This document shows positions 48,621-56,423 of a stretch of 64,000 nucleotides of DNA, one piece after another (the stretch's first letter is position 1; each line of letters starts with the position of its first letter). This DNA comes from Verrucomicrobiota bacterium (GTDB lineage Bacteria > Verrucomicrobiota > Verrucomicrobiia > Limisphaerales > JAEYXS01). The DNA lies in the NCBI GenBank assembly GCA_023431185.1, contig JAEYXS010000046.1, forward strand, positions 1 through 64,000. Direction: 5' to 3'. Under the pieces are notes generated by a model. It worked only from the letters and a program-made list of their open reading frames with translations, had not been told where the DNA came from and made no database searches. The translations under genes and the position numbers were made by a program.

Positions 48621-51344
48621 ATGCCCAAAAGTGATGTGACGCCCACCATCCTGGTCGTCGATGACGACGTAGGACTGCTCATCCTCATCGAAGGGGCATT
48701 GCTGGCAGAAGAATGGCGGGTGGCAACCGCGACGTCCGGTGCAGAGGCGTTGGCTTGGTTGCAGAAGAACACTGCCGACCTGCTGTTGCTGGACCTCAAG
48801 CTGAGCGACATCGAGGGCCGGGAACTCATCGGCAAGCTGAACGAGGTGGGGCATAAGATCCCGTTCATCATTGTCACGGGTCAGGGCGATGAGCGTGTGG
48901 CGGTGGAGATGATGAAGCGCGGTGCGCTGGATTATCTCATCAAGGACATCAACTTTCTCGAGTTCGTGCCCACGGTGGTCCGGCGGGTACTGGCGCGGCT
49001 GGCGGATGAAAAACGGCTGACTCAAGCCGAAGCAGAAGCTGCCGAAAGCCGCACCCTCACCCAGACGATCCTGAATTCATTGAGCGCCAACATCGCGGTG
49101 TTGGACCGGGAAGGAAACATTATCGCGGTGAACGAGCCTTGGCGAAATTTCTCAGTGGAAAACGGTGGTTCTTCCCTCTTAAACGCTGGTGTAGGTGCCA
49201 ACTATCTCGAAGTCTGCCGCCGGGCGGCCGCTAAAAATGAACCCGGCACGGCAGAAATGCTGGCGGGCATCCAAATGGTGATGGACCGCGCCAAAGCGGA
49301 TTATTCGGCTGAGTATCCCTGCCATTCTCCGGGCAAAGAGCGCTGGTTTGTGATGACCGTGACCCCGCTCTCCACAGCCCGGGGCGGTGTGGTCATCGCC
49401 CATACGGACATCAGCCGGAGCAAGCAGGCGGAAGAATTGCTGCGGGAAGAACGGGACTTCTCCTCAGCTGTACTCGATACTGCCGGAGCACTGGTCATTG
49501 TGCTCGATGAGCGCGGAAATGTGGTCCGCTTCAACCGGGAATGTGAGCGAGTCACCGGCTATGCCGCAGCAGAGATCGTCGGTCAGCCCATCTGGAATTT
49601 GCTCCTGCCAACGGAGGAGGCACCCGCGGTCCGGTCAGTGTTCATGCAGTTACGTAGTGGTCAGGCGGCCAACCGCTTTGAGAACTGCTGGCTGACAAAA
49701 TCGGGGGACCGGCGCCTGATCGCCTGGTCCAACACCATCCTGACGAACCCGAACGGCACGGTAAAACACATCATCGGCACCGGGCTCGACATCACCGAGC
49801 GCAAGCGCGATGAGCAGCGCCGGCAATTGCAGTACGAGACTTCCCGCCTGCTGGCCGCCTCGGAGTCCATCTCCGAGACCATCCCCAAGCTGCTCCAAAC
49901 CGTGGCCAAACCATTGCACTGGGAGGTGGCTGAATTCTGGGAAGTTTCGGGCGAGCCGGAAGAATTACGGATCGTGCATGTCTGGCATGCTCCAGAAAAA
50001 AAACTGGCTGCTTTTGTGAAGAGCAGCCTGAAACTTTCGCTGTCCATGTTCGATGGGTTGCCTGGGCTCGTACTGGCCACCCGCAAGCCCCAGTGGATCC
50101 CCAGCATCGCGGAGTGTTCGCACATGGTCCGCAAGCGAGAGGCCAGCCAAGCCGGGCTGCAGTCCGCGCTGGCCTTTCCCGTCCAGTTAGACCATGAGAT
50201 CCAAGGGGTGATGGCCTTCCTGACCCATCGGCCGACCGAACCGGATGAAGATCTCCTCCAGATGTTCGCCAGCTTGGGCAGCCAGATCGGACAGTTCATG
50301 GAGCGCAAAAGCACTGAGGAGGCCTTGCGCGAGGCCAATGAGTTCGGCGACCAGGTCATCAGTGGCGCACAGGCCGGTATCATCGTTTGTGACCGGGATG
50401 GTAAACTCGTTGTCTGGAATCCCTTCATGGAGCAGATCAGCGGCTGCCGTGCCGAGGAAGCCGTGGGCTTGCCGGCGGTGGAAGCCGTGCCTTCGTTACA
50501 GAAGCAGCATTTTGACAGACTGGTCCAACGGGCCTTGGACGGCGAAGTGTTTGAGGCCGCTGACCTGCCTTTCGACCACCAAAAAACCGGGAAGCGCTGC
50601 TGGACCACGGCCCGGTTCGCCCCCTGGCGGGATGCCCGCCGGAAAATCGTCGGCGTGATCATCGCGGTCCGGGACATCACGGAGCGGCGGCGGCTGGAAG
50701 CGGAATTGTTGGAGATCAGCGACCGGGAGCAACAACGCATCGGCCATGATCTGCATGACGGACTCGGCCAGCAACTCACCGGGCTGGAGATGAAAAACTT
50801 CCTCCTGCTGGAAGACTTGGCAGAAGCCGACCTGAACGCCAGCCGGGAGCAATTGCAAAACCAGGCGCGCCAGATCAGTGTGGCCTTGCGGAACTGTGTG
50901 ACCCTGACCCGCTCGCTGGCCCGAGGGCTGGCCCCGGTGAATGTGAAAGCTGGTGGCCTGATCGGCGCACTCAAAGAGCTGGTTCATAACACCACCTTGC
51001 CCGGCAAGATCGAATGCCGATTGGTCTGCCGCGGGCCACTTGAGCTCGACCATTCCCAGATCGAAGGGCACCTATATCGTATCGCGCAGGAAGCCGTGAA
51101 CAACGCACTCAAGCACGCGCAAGCAAAGCATATCCGGATCAGCCTCACGCTTGAGCGCGGCTGGCTGCGCTTGCAGATCAAAGATGATGGTCGCGGCCTG
51201 CCAGCACGTAAAAAATCGAAACCGGGAATGGGGCTGGAGGTCATGCGCCACCGCGCCCATGTGATCGGCGGCACACTTGAGATCGAATCAAAGCCCGACC
51301 ATGGCGTCCAAGTTACTTGTATTCTGCCCCTCAAAGAAGCATGA
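48621..51344 (+). CDS. Hybrid NarX-type histidine kinase with receiver, PAS and GAF domains
   Basis: A 907-residue cytoplasmic protein. It starts with a receiver (acidic pocket at 15-17, phospho-acceptor Asp58, conserved lysine at 109). Three PAS-like domains (about 145-260, 280-395, 575-690) and a GAF-like region (about 410-560) follow. The catalytic part is of the HisKA_3 type (QQRIGHDLHDGLGQQLTG, about residue 705) with an ATPase domain (about 810-905, LYRIAQEAVNNALKHA, DDGRGLP). A receiver at the N-terminus lets it be switched by an upstream kinase. It overlaps the next NarL-type gene by ATGA, making that protein its partner. Confidence 0.92.
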   Translation: MPKSDVTPTILVVDDDVGLLILIEGALLAEEWRVATATSGAEALAWLQKNTADLLLLDLKLSDIEGRELIGKLNEVGHKIPFIIVTGQGDERVAVEMMKRGALDYLIKDINFLEFVPTVVRRVLARLADEKRLTQAEAEAAESRTLTQTILNSLSANIAVLDREGNIIAVNEPWRNFSVENGGSSLLNAGVGANYLEVCRRAAAKNEPGTAEMLAGIQMVMDRAKADYSAEYPCHSPGKERWFVMTVTPLSTARGGVVIAHTDISRSKQAEELLREERDFSSAVLDTAGALVIVLDERGNVVRFNRECERVTGYAAAEIVGQPIWNLLLPTEEAPAVRSVFMQLRSGQAANRFENCWLTKSGDRRLIAWSNTILTNPNGTVKHIIGTGLDITERKRDEQRRQLQYETSRLLAASESISETIPKLLQTVAKPLHWEVAEFWEVSGEPEELRIVHVWHAPEKKLAAFVKSSLKLSLSMFDGLPGLVLATRKPQWIPSIAECSHMVRKREASQAGLQSALAFPVQLDHEIQGVMAFLTHRPTEPDEDLLQMFASLGSQIGQFMERKSTEEALREANEFGDQVISGAQAGIIVCDRDGKLVVWNPFMEQISGCRAEEAVGLPAVEAVPSLQKQHFDRLVQRALDGEVFEAADLPFDHQKTGKRCWTTARFAPWRDARRKIVGVIIAVRDITERRRLEAELLEISDREQQRIGHDLHDGLGQQLTGLEMKNFLLLEDLAEADLNASREQLQNQARQISVALRNCVTLTRSLARGLAPVNVKAGGLIGALKELVHNTTLPGKIECRLVCRGPLELDHSQIEGHLYRIAQEAVNNALKHAQAKHIRISLTLERGWLRLQIKDDGRGLPARKKSKPGMGLEVMRHRAHVIGGTLEIESKPDHGVQVTCILPLKEA

Positions 51345-52075
51345 GCACAAAGCAACGCAACAAGGACCGGTCCAAGACGGCAGCGGCCACACCAAAGCCA
51401 AGCCGGGAAGTGGCAGATCCAGTCACCAAGCGCCGGATCATGCTGGTGGACGACCACCCCATGACCCGGGAGGGCCTGGCGGCCATCATCAACCGGCAGC
51501 CGGACTTGCTGGTATGTTGCGAGGCCAATAATCCAGCGGAAGCCATCGGGCAGCTGGCAAAACATCAACCGGACCTGATGGTGACAGACATGACCATGCC
51601 CGGGCGCAGTGGCATCGAGTTTGTCAAAGACGTTCACGCATTGCGCCCCGAACTGCCGATTCTGGTACTGTCGATGCACGACGAGATGCTTTATGCCGAG
51701 CGGGCCTTGCGGGCGGGTGCGCGCGGTTATCTGATGAAGGATGCCGGCTCGGCCAAGGTGCTGGAAGTCATTCGTCTGGTGCTCACCGGCCAGGTTTATG
51801 TCAGCCCCCAAATGTCCGCGCGACTGCTCGAAGCCGTGACCGGCCAGCGTCCGCGGGGGTCCACCTCCCCGATCGAAAAACTTTCGGACCGCGAGTTTGA
51901 AGTATTCCGCCTGCTGGGCTGCGGCAAGAGCACCAAGGAAGTGGCCAACGAGCTGAACCTAAGCTCCAAAACGGTGGACGTCCACCGTGGCCGCATCAAA
52001 GAGAAGTTGCAGATCAAAGATGCCGCCAGCCTGATACACTACGCCGTGCGCTGGGTGGAGACACAAGGCAACTGA
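51341..52075 (+). CDS. NarL/LuxR-family response regulator
   Basis: A 244-residue regulator. A short basic N-terminal extension is followed by a receiver (RRIMLVDDHPMTREGL; TDMTMPGRSG with the phospho-acceptor aspartate) and a C-terminal LuxR-type helix-turn-helix (LSDREFEVFRLLGCGKSTKEVANELNLSSKTVDVHRGRI). ATGA overlap with the kinase gene gives translational coupling and makes it the direct output of the hybrid kinase. Target promoters could be found at later genes of this block. A 141-base gap follows it before the unknown gene at 52217. Confidence 0.95.
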   Translation: MSTKQRNKDRSKTAAATPKPSREVADPVTKRRIMLVDDHPMTREGLAAIINRQPDLLVCCEANNPAEAIGQLAKHQPDLMVTDMTMPGRSGIEFVKDVHALRPELPILVLSMHDEMLYAERALRAGARGYLMKDAGSAKVLEVIRLVLTGQVYVSPQMSARLLEAVTGQRPRGSTSPIEKLSDREFEVFRLLGCGKSTKEVANELNLSSKTVDVHRGRIKEKLQIKDAASLIHYAVRWVETQGN

Positions 52076-52130
52076 TCTCCAGAAAGCCTCTTGCTGCACG
52101 GATCAAAACCGGGAGGAGGTGGCCACATGC

Positions 52131-52148
52131 TCCCTACCCCCATAGGGA
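52131..52148. promoter_or_regulatory. Possible operator TCCCTA-cccccA-TAGGGA
   Basis: A perfect inverted repeat with six-base arms (TCCCTA and TAGGGA) around six bases, 69 bases before the start of the unknown gene at 52217. It could be a binding site for a regulator such as the NarL-type protein just upstream, but this is only inferred from position and symmetry. Confidence 0.35.
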
Positions 52149-52216
52149 ATATCTTTAACCAAGCGTGATAGCTGCCCCCAATTATCCGGCCCTGATTTTC
52201 AGCTATCTTCGCCATC

Positions 52217-52795
52217 ATGCACACTGGACGTTCGGGTACAAAATCGGTCCCTGAGCAGGTAGGCGATCTCGAGCTGGACACCTTGCGGGTCGTCATCGCT
52301 TACGATGACGTTACGGCTGGAAAACATGCGATGCAATTGCTCCAGAGCATCACCCGCAACATGCAGGGTGCTGGCGATCTGCGAGTGCTCCCCTGGTCTT
52401 TCCATCTCCTCGCCGACGAGGAGTGGCAACCGCTCGCCAATGATGACGCTGAAAAAGCCGACCTGTTGATCATTGCTACCAGTGAATTGCAAATGGTCTC
52501 GGCCGTCGTCCTGGGCTGGCTTGAAGGAGCCATCGGGCGAATGCGCGGGACTGATGCAGCCGTTCTCTCATTGCGAAGTCCGGATGAGAACCCGCGGGGC
52601 AGCGGACCGGCCTTCCATGAAGTCATCAGGTCTGTGGCTTTACAGGCGGGATTGACCTACTTCAGCACGGTCATGGAGTTCAGCCATACGGAGATCTGCC
52701 AGCGCATGCAGCAACGCGCCGACACGGTGACACCGGTTCTCGACAAGATTTTACACCAGCCCACTTCTCTGCGCGTATCGGGAGAAAACAACTGA
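52217..52795 (+). CDS. Unknown protein of the signalling block
   Basis: A 192-residue soluble protein of no recognised family. Strands such as LRVVIAYDDVTAGKHAMQLLQSI, DLLIIATSELQ and AAVLSL look like a Rossmann-type alpha/beta fold, and helices RMRGTDAAVL and SHTEICQRMQQRA add to it. It has no kinase, phosphatase or DNA-binding motif. It is placed between the NarL regulator (141 bases) and a receiver protein (5 bases), so it is probably a component of the same pathway, perhaps binding a nucleotide. The start ATG at 52217 is consistent with the frame. Confidence 0.7.
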   Translation: MHTGRSGTKSVPEQVGDLELDTLRVVIAYDDVTAGKHAMQLLQSITRNMQGAGDLRVLPWSFHLLADEEWQPLANDDAEKADLLIIATSELQMVSAVVLGWLEGAIGRMRGTDAAVLSLRSPDENPRGSGPAFHEVIRSVALQAGLTYFSTVMEFSHTEICQRMQQRADTVTPVLDKILHQPTSLRVSGENN

Positions 52796-52800
52796 CCACC

Positions 52801-53352
52801 ATGAATGCCCTGATCAATGAAACGGGAAACACCATCAGCTCAACGATGCGCAAAACCCCCAGATATGCGCCGCTGAACCATCTGGCGATCGCGGGCAACC
52901 GCGCTCGCATCCTCTATGTGGATGATGATGAGGGATTAAGAGGACTCGGGCGGCAAGTCCTGGGCAGACAAGGGTATGAAGTGGACACGGCGGCCAATGG
53001 CTGGGAAGCCTTGGCGGCACTCGATAAAGGACATTATCACCTCCTTATCACCGACGATAACATGCCTGAACTGACCGGGCTCGAGTTGACCAGGAAAATG
53101 TGGGAAGCCGGCCTGTCCTTGCCTATTTTGCTCACATCAGGAGTCTGCACAGCCGCTCAAATTCCAGCCGACGTGCGGCCTGCCATCACGGCCCTGCTTC
53201 CCAAGCCGTTTGTCGTGACCGAACTCATCGCCACAGTGTCCCATATCTTGAACCGGAAAAACACCTTGGGACCGGCCGAATTGGCGCTCAATTCCATCGT
53301 GAGAAACTTCTCCACCGCTCAGAGCTGCCGTAACTGGGGCATCAACGAGTAA
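52801..53352 (+). CDS. Response regulator, receiver only
   Basis: A 183-residue protein with a basic, glycine-poor leader (about residues 1-35) before the receiver: RILYVDDDEGLRGLG with the acidic pocket, LLITDDNMPELTG with the phospho-acceptor aspartate, and LLPKPFVVTEL with the conserved lysine. The C-terminal tail of about 30 residues carries no output domain. It starts five bases after the unknown 192-residue protein, which suggests co-translation and a physical partnership. It is the fourth receiver in the block. Confidence 0.9.
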   Translation: MNALINETGNTISSTMRKTPRYAPLNHLAIAGNRARILYVDDDEGLRGLGRQVLGRQGYEVDTAANGWEALAALDKGHYHLLITDDNMPELTGLELTRKMWEAGLSLPILLTSGVCTAAQIPADVRPAITALLPKPFVVTELIATVSHILNRKNTLGPAELALNSIVRNFSTAQSCRNWGINE

Positions 53353-53373
53353 CCCGCCGGGAAAGGATAAGCT
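53351..53373 (+). promoter_or_regulatory. Ribosome-binding leader shared with hsp20
   Basis: CCGCCGGGAAAGGATAAG just before the ATG at 53374. The 12 bases GGAAAGGATAAG are identical to those before the hsp20 start (53881-53892), and the preceding bases are near-identical. The GGAAAGGA part is a strong Shine-Dalgarno sequence; the extended match suggests shared post-transcriptional control. Confidence 0.6.
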
Positions 53374-53571
53374 ATGGCCAGAATGATACCTCTCTACAGC
53401 GTCTCATCACAGGCGGAAATCGAACGGCGTGCCCGCGAGATTTTCGAACAAACTGGCCGGCCAGCCGGGCGAGACCTTGACATCTGGCTGCAAGCAGAAA
53501 CCGATTACCGACAAGGAATACAACAACCGTCCACCCCAGCCTGCATCGGAACCTTGGGACAAGACGCTTAG
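53374..53571 (+). CDS. DUF2934 small protein
   Basis: A 65-residue protein with the DUF2934 pattern IERRAREIFEQTGRPAGRDLDIWLQAE (residues about 13-39), in which a helical R-A-x-x-I/L-x-x-x-x-G-x-x-x-G-x-x-x-x-x-W-x-x-A-E core is conserved. These proteins are small and common near stress and two-component genes; their function is unknown. It starts 21 bases after the receiver gene, with the shared leader sequence. A second frame after its stop (to 53647) was not accepted. Confidence 0.85.
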   Translation: MARMIPLYSVSSQAEIERRAREIFEQTGRPAGRDLDIWLQAETDYRQGIQQPSTPACIGTLGQDA

Positions 53572-53894
53572 CGAAAACGGCCTTCACCTTCCGCTTAAAA
53601 TAAAATCGGGAAGAGAAGTGGAAATTCTGGTGGACGACGGGGCGTAAACCACCCTGACTCAAGCTAAATGTAGAGGTGGTGGCACTTTAAAAGTGAAACC
53701 TGAGTTATCGCCCGGACCAAGCAAAGTCTGGATAATTTTTGACAACTCTCGGGAAGCCATTGATCAAGCATGAGATAAATTCAAATTGAGCCAGCATGAC
53801 GCGGTCCAACCGTGTGGCTCAATCAGCAGTGCGGACCACTGCGGCGGTCGGTGCGCACTCATCAAACTAAGAACCGCCCGGAAAGGATAAGGTT
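53572..53894 (+). promoter_or_regulatory. Leader of hsp20 with two hairpins
   Basis: 323 bases between the DUF2934 gene and hsp20. Two hairpins stand out: TTGAGCCA...TGGCTCAA (53786-53822) and AGTGCGGACC...GGTC-GGTG-CGCACT (53828-53859, with a four-base bulge). The start leader GAACCGCCCGGAAAGGATAAGG (53871-53892) then matches the DUF2934 leader. No gene is accepted here. Confidence 0.5.
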
Positions 53895-54350
53895 ATGAAT
53901 CTGTTAACACGTTGGGATCCATTCAAAGAGATGGAAGATCTGCAAACACGTCTCACCAAAGTCTTCGGCCTGCCGGTGACGCGCGCGGGCAACGGTGAAA
54001 AAGAGGCGATGACGGTCGCCGCTTGGGCACCTTCCGTGGACATCTCGGAAGACGACAAGGAATGGCTGGTGAAGGCCGACCTGCCGGAGGTGAAGAAAGA
54101 GGACGTCAAAGTAACAGTGCAGGACGGAGTTCTGGTCATCACGGGCGAACGCAAATTCGAGAAGGAAGAGAAGGACAAGAAGTATCACCGCATCGAACGT
54201 TCCTACGGTAACTTCATGCGGAGTTTCACCCTGCCGGATGGAGCAGACGGCGCCAAGGTGGCGGCCGAATTCAAGGACGGGGTGCTGAAAGTGCACTTGC
54301 CCAAGAACGAAAAGGCCAAGCCCAAAGCCGTGGAGGTAAAAATCGGTTGA
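53895..54350 (+). CDS. Hsp20/alpha-crystallin small heat-shock protein
   Basis: A 151-residue small heat-shock protein. The alpha-crystallin domain covers about residues 45-140, with the typical strands PSVDISEDDKEWLVKADLPEVKKEDVKVTV and VLVITGERKFEKEEKD, then the A-x-x-x-G-V-L-like motif FKDGVLKVHLPK. Such proteins hold unfolded proteins in oligomers in the cytoplasm. It ends the signalling block, which suggests that the block may be a stress-response pathway. A structured leader precedes it. The ATG at 53895 is preceded by a strong ribosome binding site. Confidence 0.96.
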   Translation: MNLLTRWDPFKEMEDLQTRLTKVFGLPVTRAGNGEKEAMTVAAWAPSVDISEDDKEWLVKADLPEVKKEDVKVTVQDGVLVITGERKFEKEEKDKKYHRIERSYGNFMRSFTLPDGADGAKVAAEFKDGVLKVHLPKNEKAKPKAVEVKIG

Positions 54351-54459
54351 ACCAGTTCGTTGGCTGAAGCGTCCGGCAAACGCGGCTGAGAGAGGAAACC
54401 AGCAGTCAATGCACTTTGCAGACGCTTCAGCTGATAAGTCTCAATAGAAAGTCAAAAAT

Positions 54460-54627
54460 ATGCCTGCAACTGCTAAAAAAGTTTCTCATAAGCTCGGCGC
54501 GAACCGCAAGGAGACCGCCCGCAAGCCACGCAAACTAGATGCGAACTTCAAGCAATCGCGTGACATCCGGGAAGACCGGGGAGAACGTCAGATCAAAATG
54601 ACGACGTTGAGCCGCTCAGTCCGCTAA
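54460..54627 (+). CDS. Small basic protein (55 residues)
   Basis: A 55-residue, highly basic lysine- and arginine-rich protein (MPATAKKVSHKLGANRKE at the start, RDIREDRGERQIKMTTLSRS near the end), without cysteine. It starts at ATG 54460 and ends with TAA, 109 bases after the hsp20 stop. It could be a nucleic-acid-binding peptide or small stress protein. It is below the usual length limit for gene callers, and no homologue is recognised. The amino-acid composition is ordered rather than random, which supports it, but not firmly. Confidence 0.5.
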   Translation: MPATAKKVSHKLGANRKETARKPRKLDANFKQSRDIREDRGERQIKMTTLSRSVR

Positions 54628-54646
54628 GTCTGGTCAAGGCGCAAGA

Positions 54647-55501
54647 CTAGTCGGCGGGCTTTTGCAGTCGTGCTGCCATTTTGCGGACGGAATCCTTCCA
54701 ACTATCAGCATCCGTGTCTACGCCTTGAATGATGACAGTGGCGTCGAACTTGGTGCCTGCGGCGACCGTGGTGTTCGCGTAGATCTGGTGGTAGAGCTTG
54801 TGATAGACGGTCTTGTCCCAATAGGCCGTCTTGAGGCCTTGACCCAAGAAGGGCTGCGGATGCCAGGCCAGCATGGCGCGGCGGTTCTTGGGATTGTAGC
54901 TCGCGGTCCATTTCACATCCTGCTGGAGCTCGAAATCGTTGTCGCTGGCAAAAACCCCGGCCACCTCCTGGCCATCAGGCTTCACTGCCAGCCACTCCGT
55001 GCTGTCCGGCAACCAAGTATGCATGAACGCGTAGAGGGTGGCGATCTTGGTTTCTTCCAGAGCTTCATAACGGTGCTCTTCACGAATGGCGTCATCCGTG
55101 ACGGTATAGATGGCTTCCAGCTTGAAGGGGCCCATGCGGGAGTGCTTGTGGAGGACGGCCTTTTGTCCGCGATAGACGGACTGGTGGGTGAGGTCGCGCA
55201 GCTGGCCATCCACGGTGAGGGTGACTTTCTCGATCTGTTCGATGCCGCCTTCATTGTGCCCCGTGCCGATCCATTTGCCAGATTGAGCGGCGAAAACGGT
55301 GCCGCAAAAGCCGGCGGGACCGGCGACCACCTGGCCTTGGTGCAAGATACGCTGGAAGGTCCAGGCGCGGTCACCGGCGAATTCGACACGGAAATCCCGG
55401 GTCTCCACGGCGACGAGCGCCACGGGGCCAGGTTTCGGTGCAGCGGCATGGGCGCAAAAGGCGGCCAAACAGAGGGTAAGCATGAGCAAAGGCTTTGGCA
55501 T
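54647..55501 (-). CDS. Secreted hypothetical protein, divergent from the GntR operon
   Basis: A 284-residue exported protein with a signal peptide (about residues 1-19, cut after AHA). The body has many beta-strand-like repeats (RDFRVEFAGDRAWTFQRI, KLEAIYTVTDDAIREEHRYEAL, YNPKNRRAMLAWHPQPFLG) and looks like a beta-sandwich galactose-mutarotase or lyase-type fold. No family is firmly recognised. It is divergent from the GntR-type regulator, with about 100 bases between starts that hold the operator-like palindrome, so it is probably controlled by that regulator and may process the sugar. Confidence 0.7.
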   Translation of the reverse strand: MPKPLLMLTLCLAAFCAHAAAPKPGPVALVAVETRDFRVEFAGDRAWTFQRILHQGQVVAGPAGFCGTVFAAQSGKWIGTGHNEGGIEQIEKVTLTVDGQLRDLTHQSVYRGQKAVLHKHSRMGPFKLEAIYTVTDDAIREEHRYEALEETKIATLYAFMHTWLPDSTEWLAVKPDGQEVAGVFASDNDFELQQDVKWTASYNPKNRRAMLAWHPQPFLGQGLKTAYWDKTVYHKLYHQIYANTTVAAGTKFDATVIIQGVDTDADSWKDSVRKMAARLQKPAD

Positions 55502-55582
55502 GATAACTCAGATGGAATTGGTGGTGTAAGTATTCACGGGACATTCAAGCACAGCTCGCTTCCGCTTGACAAAGAATCCTAA

Positions 55583-55603
55583 GTGGACTAGCCACTAGTC
55601 CAC
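55583..55603. promoter_or_regulatory. Operator-like palindrome of the GntR regulator
   Basis: A perfect inverted repeat GTGGACTAG-cca-CTAGTCCAC (nine-base arms), one base before the regulator's start codon at 55605. A -35-like TTGACA stands at 55566-55571, 11 bases to the left of the palindrome, so a bound regulator would block its own promoter. The likely ligand-responsive binding site of the GntR/UTRA protein. Confidence 0.7.
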
Positions 55604-55604
55604 A

Positions 55605-56414
55605 ATGGCAGTTGCGCGTGAAACAGAGCTGGTACGGGACCCGGTCTATCATCAGTTGCATGACCGGTTGCGGGCGCTGTTGAGCAATGGCGAGTATGGG
55701 CCGGGGGCGAAGTTTCTGACGGAGCGGGAGATTTCCACGAAGTATCGGGTGAGCCGGGTGACGGCGAACAAGGCGTTGTCGCATCTGGTGGTGTCGGGGG
55801 CGCTGGAGTTTCGCAAGGGTGTGGGGACGTTTGTGCGGGCGGGAGGGTTGCAGAATGATCTGCGGCAGTTGGTGAGTTTTACGGAGAAGGCGGAGGCGTG
55901 TGGATTGAAGCCGACGACGAAGGTGTTGAGCTATCAAATGACGACGGCGGGTGAGGTGCGTGCGGAGGTTGGAGAAGCACTCAAGGTAGAGGCGGAAGAG
56001 GCGCTGCATTACTTTGAGCGGTTGCGTTTGGCGGATGAGGAGCCGGTGATCCTTGAGCGGCGGTTTGTGGTGGCGCGGTATTGTCCACGGCTGACGAAGA
56101 CGCAGTTGAAGGGTTCGTTGTATGCGTTGTTGGAGGATGAGTTGGGCATACAGCTTGGCGGGGCGGAGCAGACGATACGAGCCTTGAGCCTGCCAGCGGG
56201 AGATGCCAAGCTACTGGGTGTCCCTACTGGAACGGCCGCGCTCTGGGTGCGCGCTACCGGCTTTACTGCTGGTGGTGAGCCGTTGTGGCTGGAGGACACG
56301 CTTTACCGGGCGGACCGGTATGAGTTTCAGAATGTGCTGGGGGCAAGACAGCATACCGGGCCAGCACGTCCGAAGTTAGGGGCGCAACCGGAATTTTTCT
56401 CTTTTGGCAAATAA
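55605..56414 (+). CDS. GntR-family regulator with UTRA domain (HutC-type)
   Basis: A 269-residue regulator. The N-terminal winged helix-turn-helix (about residues 10-75, DRLRALLSNGEYGPGAKFLTEREISTKYRVSRVTANKALSHLVVSG) binds DNA. The UTRA ligand domain (about 90-240) has the pattern LRLADEEPVILERRFV and AALWVRATGFTAGGEPLWLEDTLYRADRYEF, typical of sugar-responsive GntR proteins. It should repress the following operon and bind the perfect palindrome just upstream of its start. A sugar or sugar phosphate made by the next enzymes is the likely ligand. Confidence 0.93.
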   Translation: MAVARETELVRDPVYHQLHDRLRALLSNGEYGPGAKFLTEREISTKYRVSRVTANKALSHLVVSGALEFRKGVGTFVRAGGLQNDLRQLVSFTEKAEACGLKPTTKVLSYQMTTAGEVRAEVGEALKVEAEEALHYFERLRLADEEPVILERRFVVARYCPRLTKTQLKGSLYALLEDELGIQLGGAEQTIRALSLPAGDAKLLGVPTGTAALWVRATGFTAGGEPLWLEDTLYRADRYEFQNVLGARQHTGPARPKLGAQPEFFSFGK

Positions 56415-56423
56415 TCTTGGATC

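Noticed and set aside
53429..53647. Frame continuing past the DUF2934 stop in a shifted frame, as if frameshifted
   Set aside because: The DUF2934 protein is already full length for its family, and the shifted tail has no recognisable continuation.
53786..53894. RNA thermometer for hsp20
   Set aside because: Two hairpins exist, but neither pairs with the GGAAAGGA ribosome binding site, so a thermometer cannot be claimed; kept only as a structured leader.
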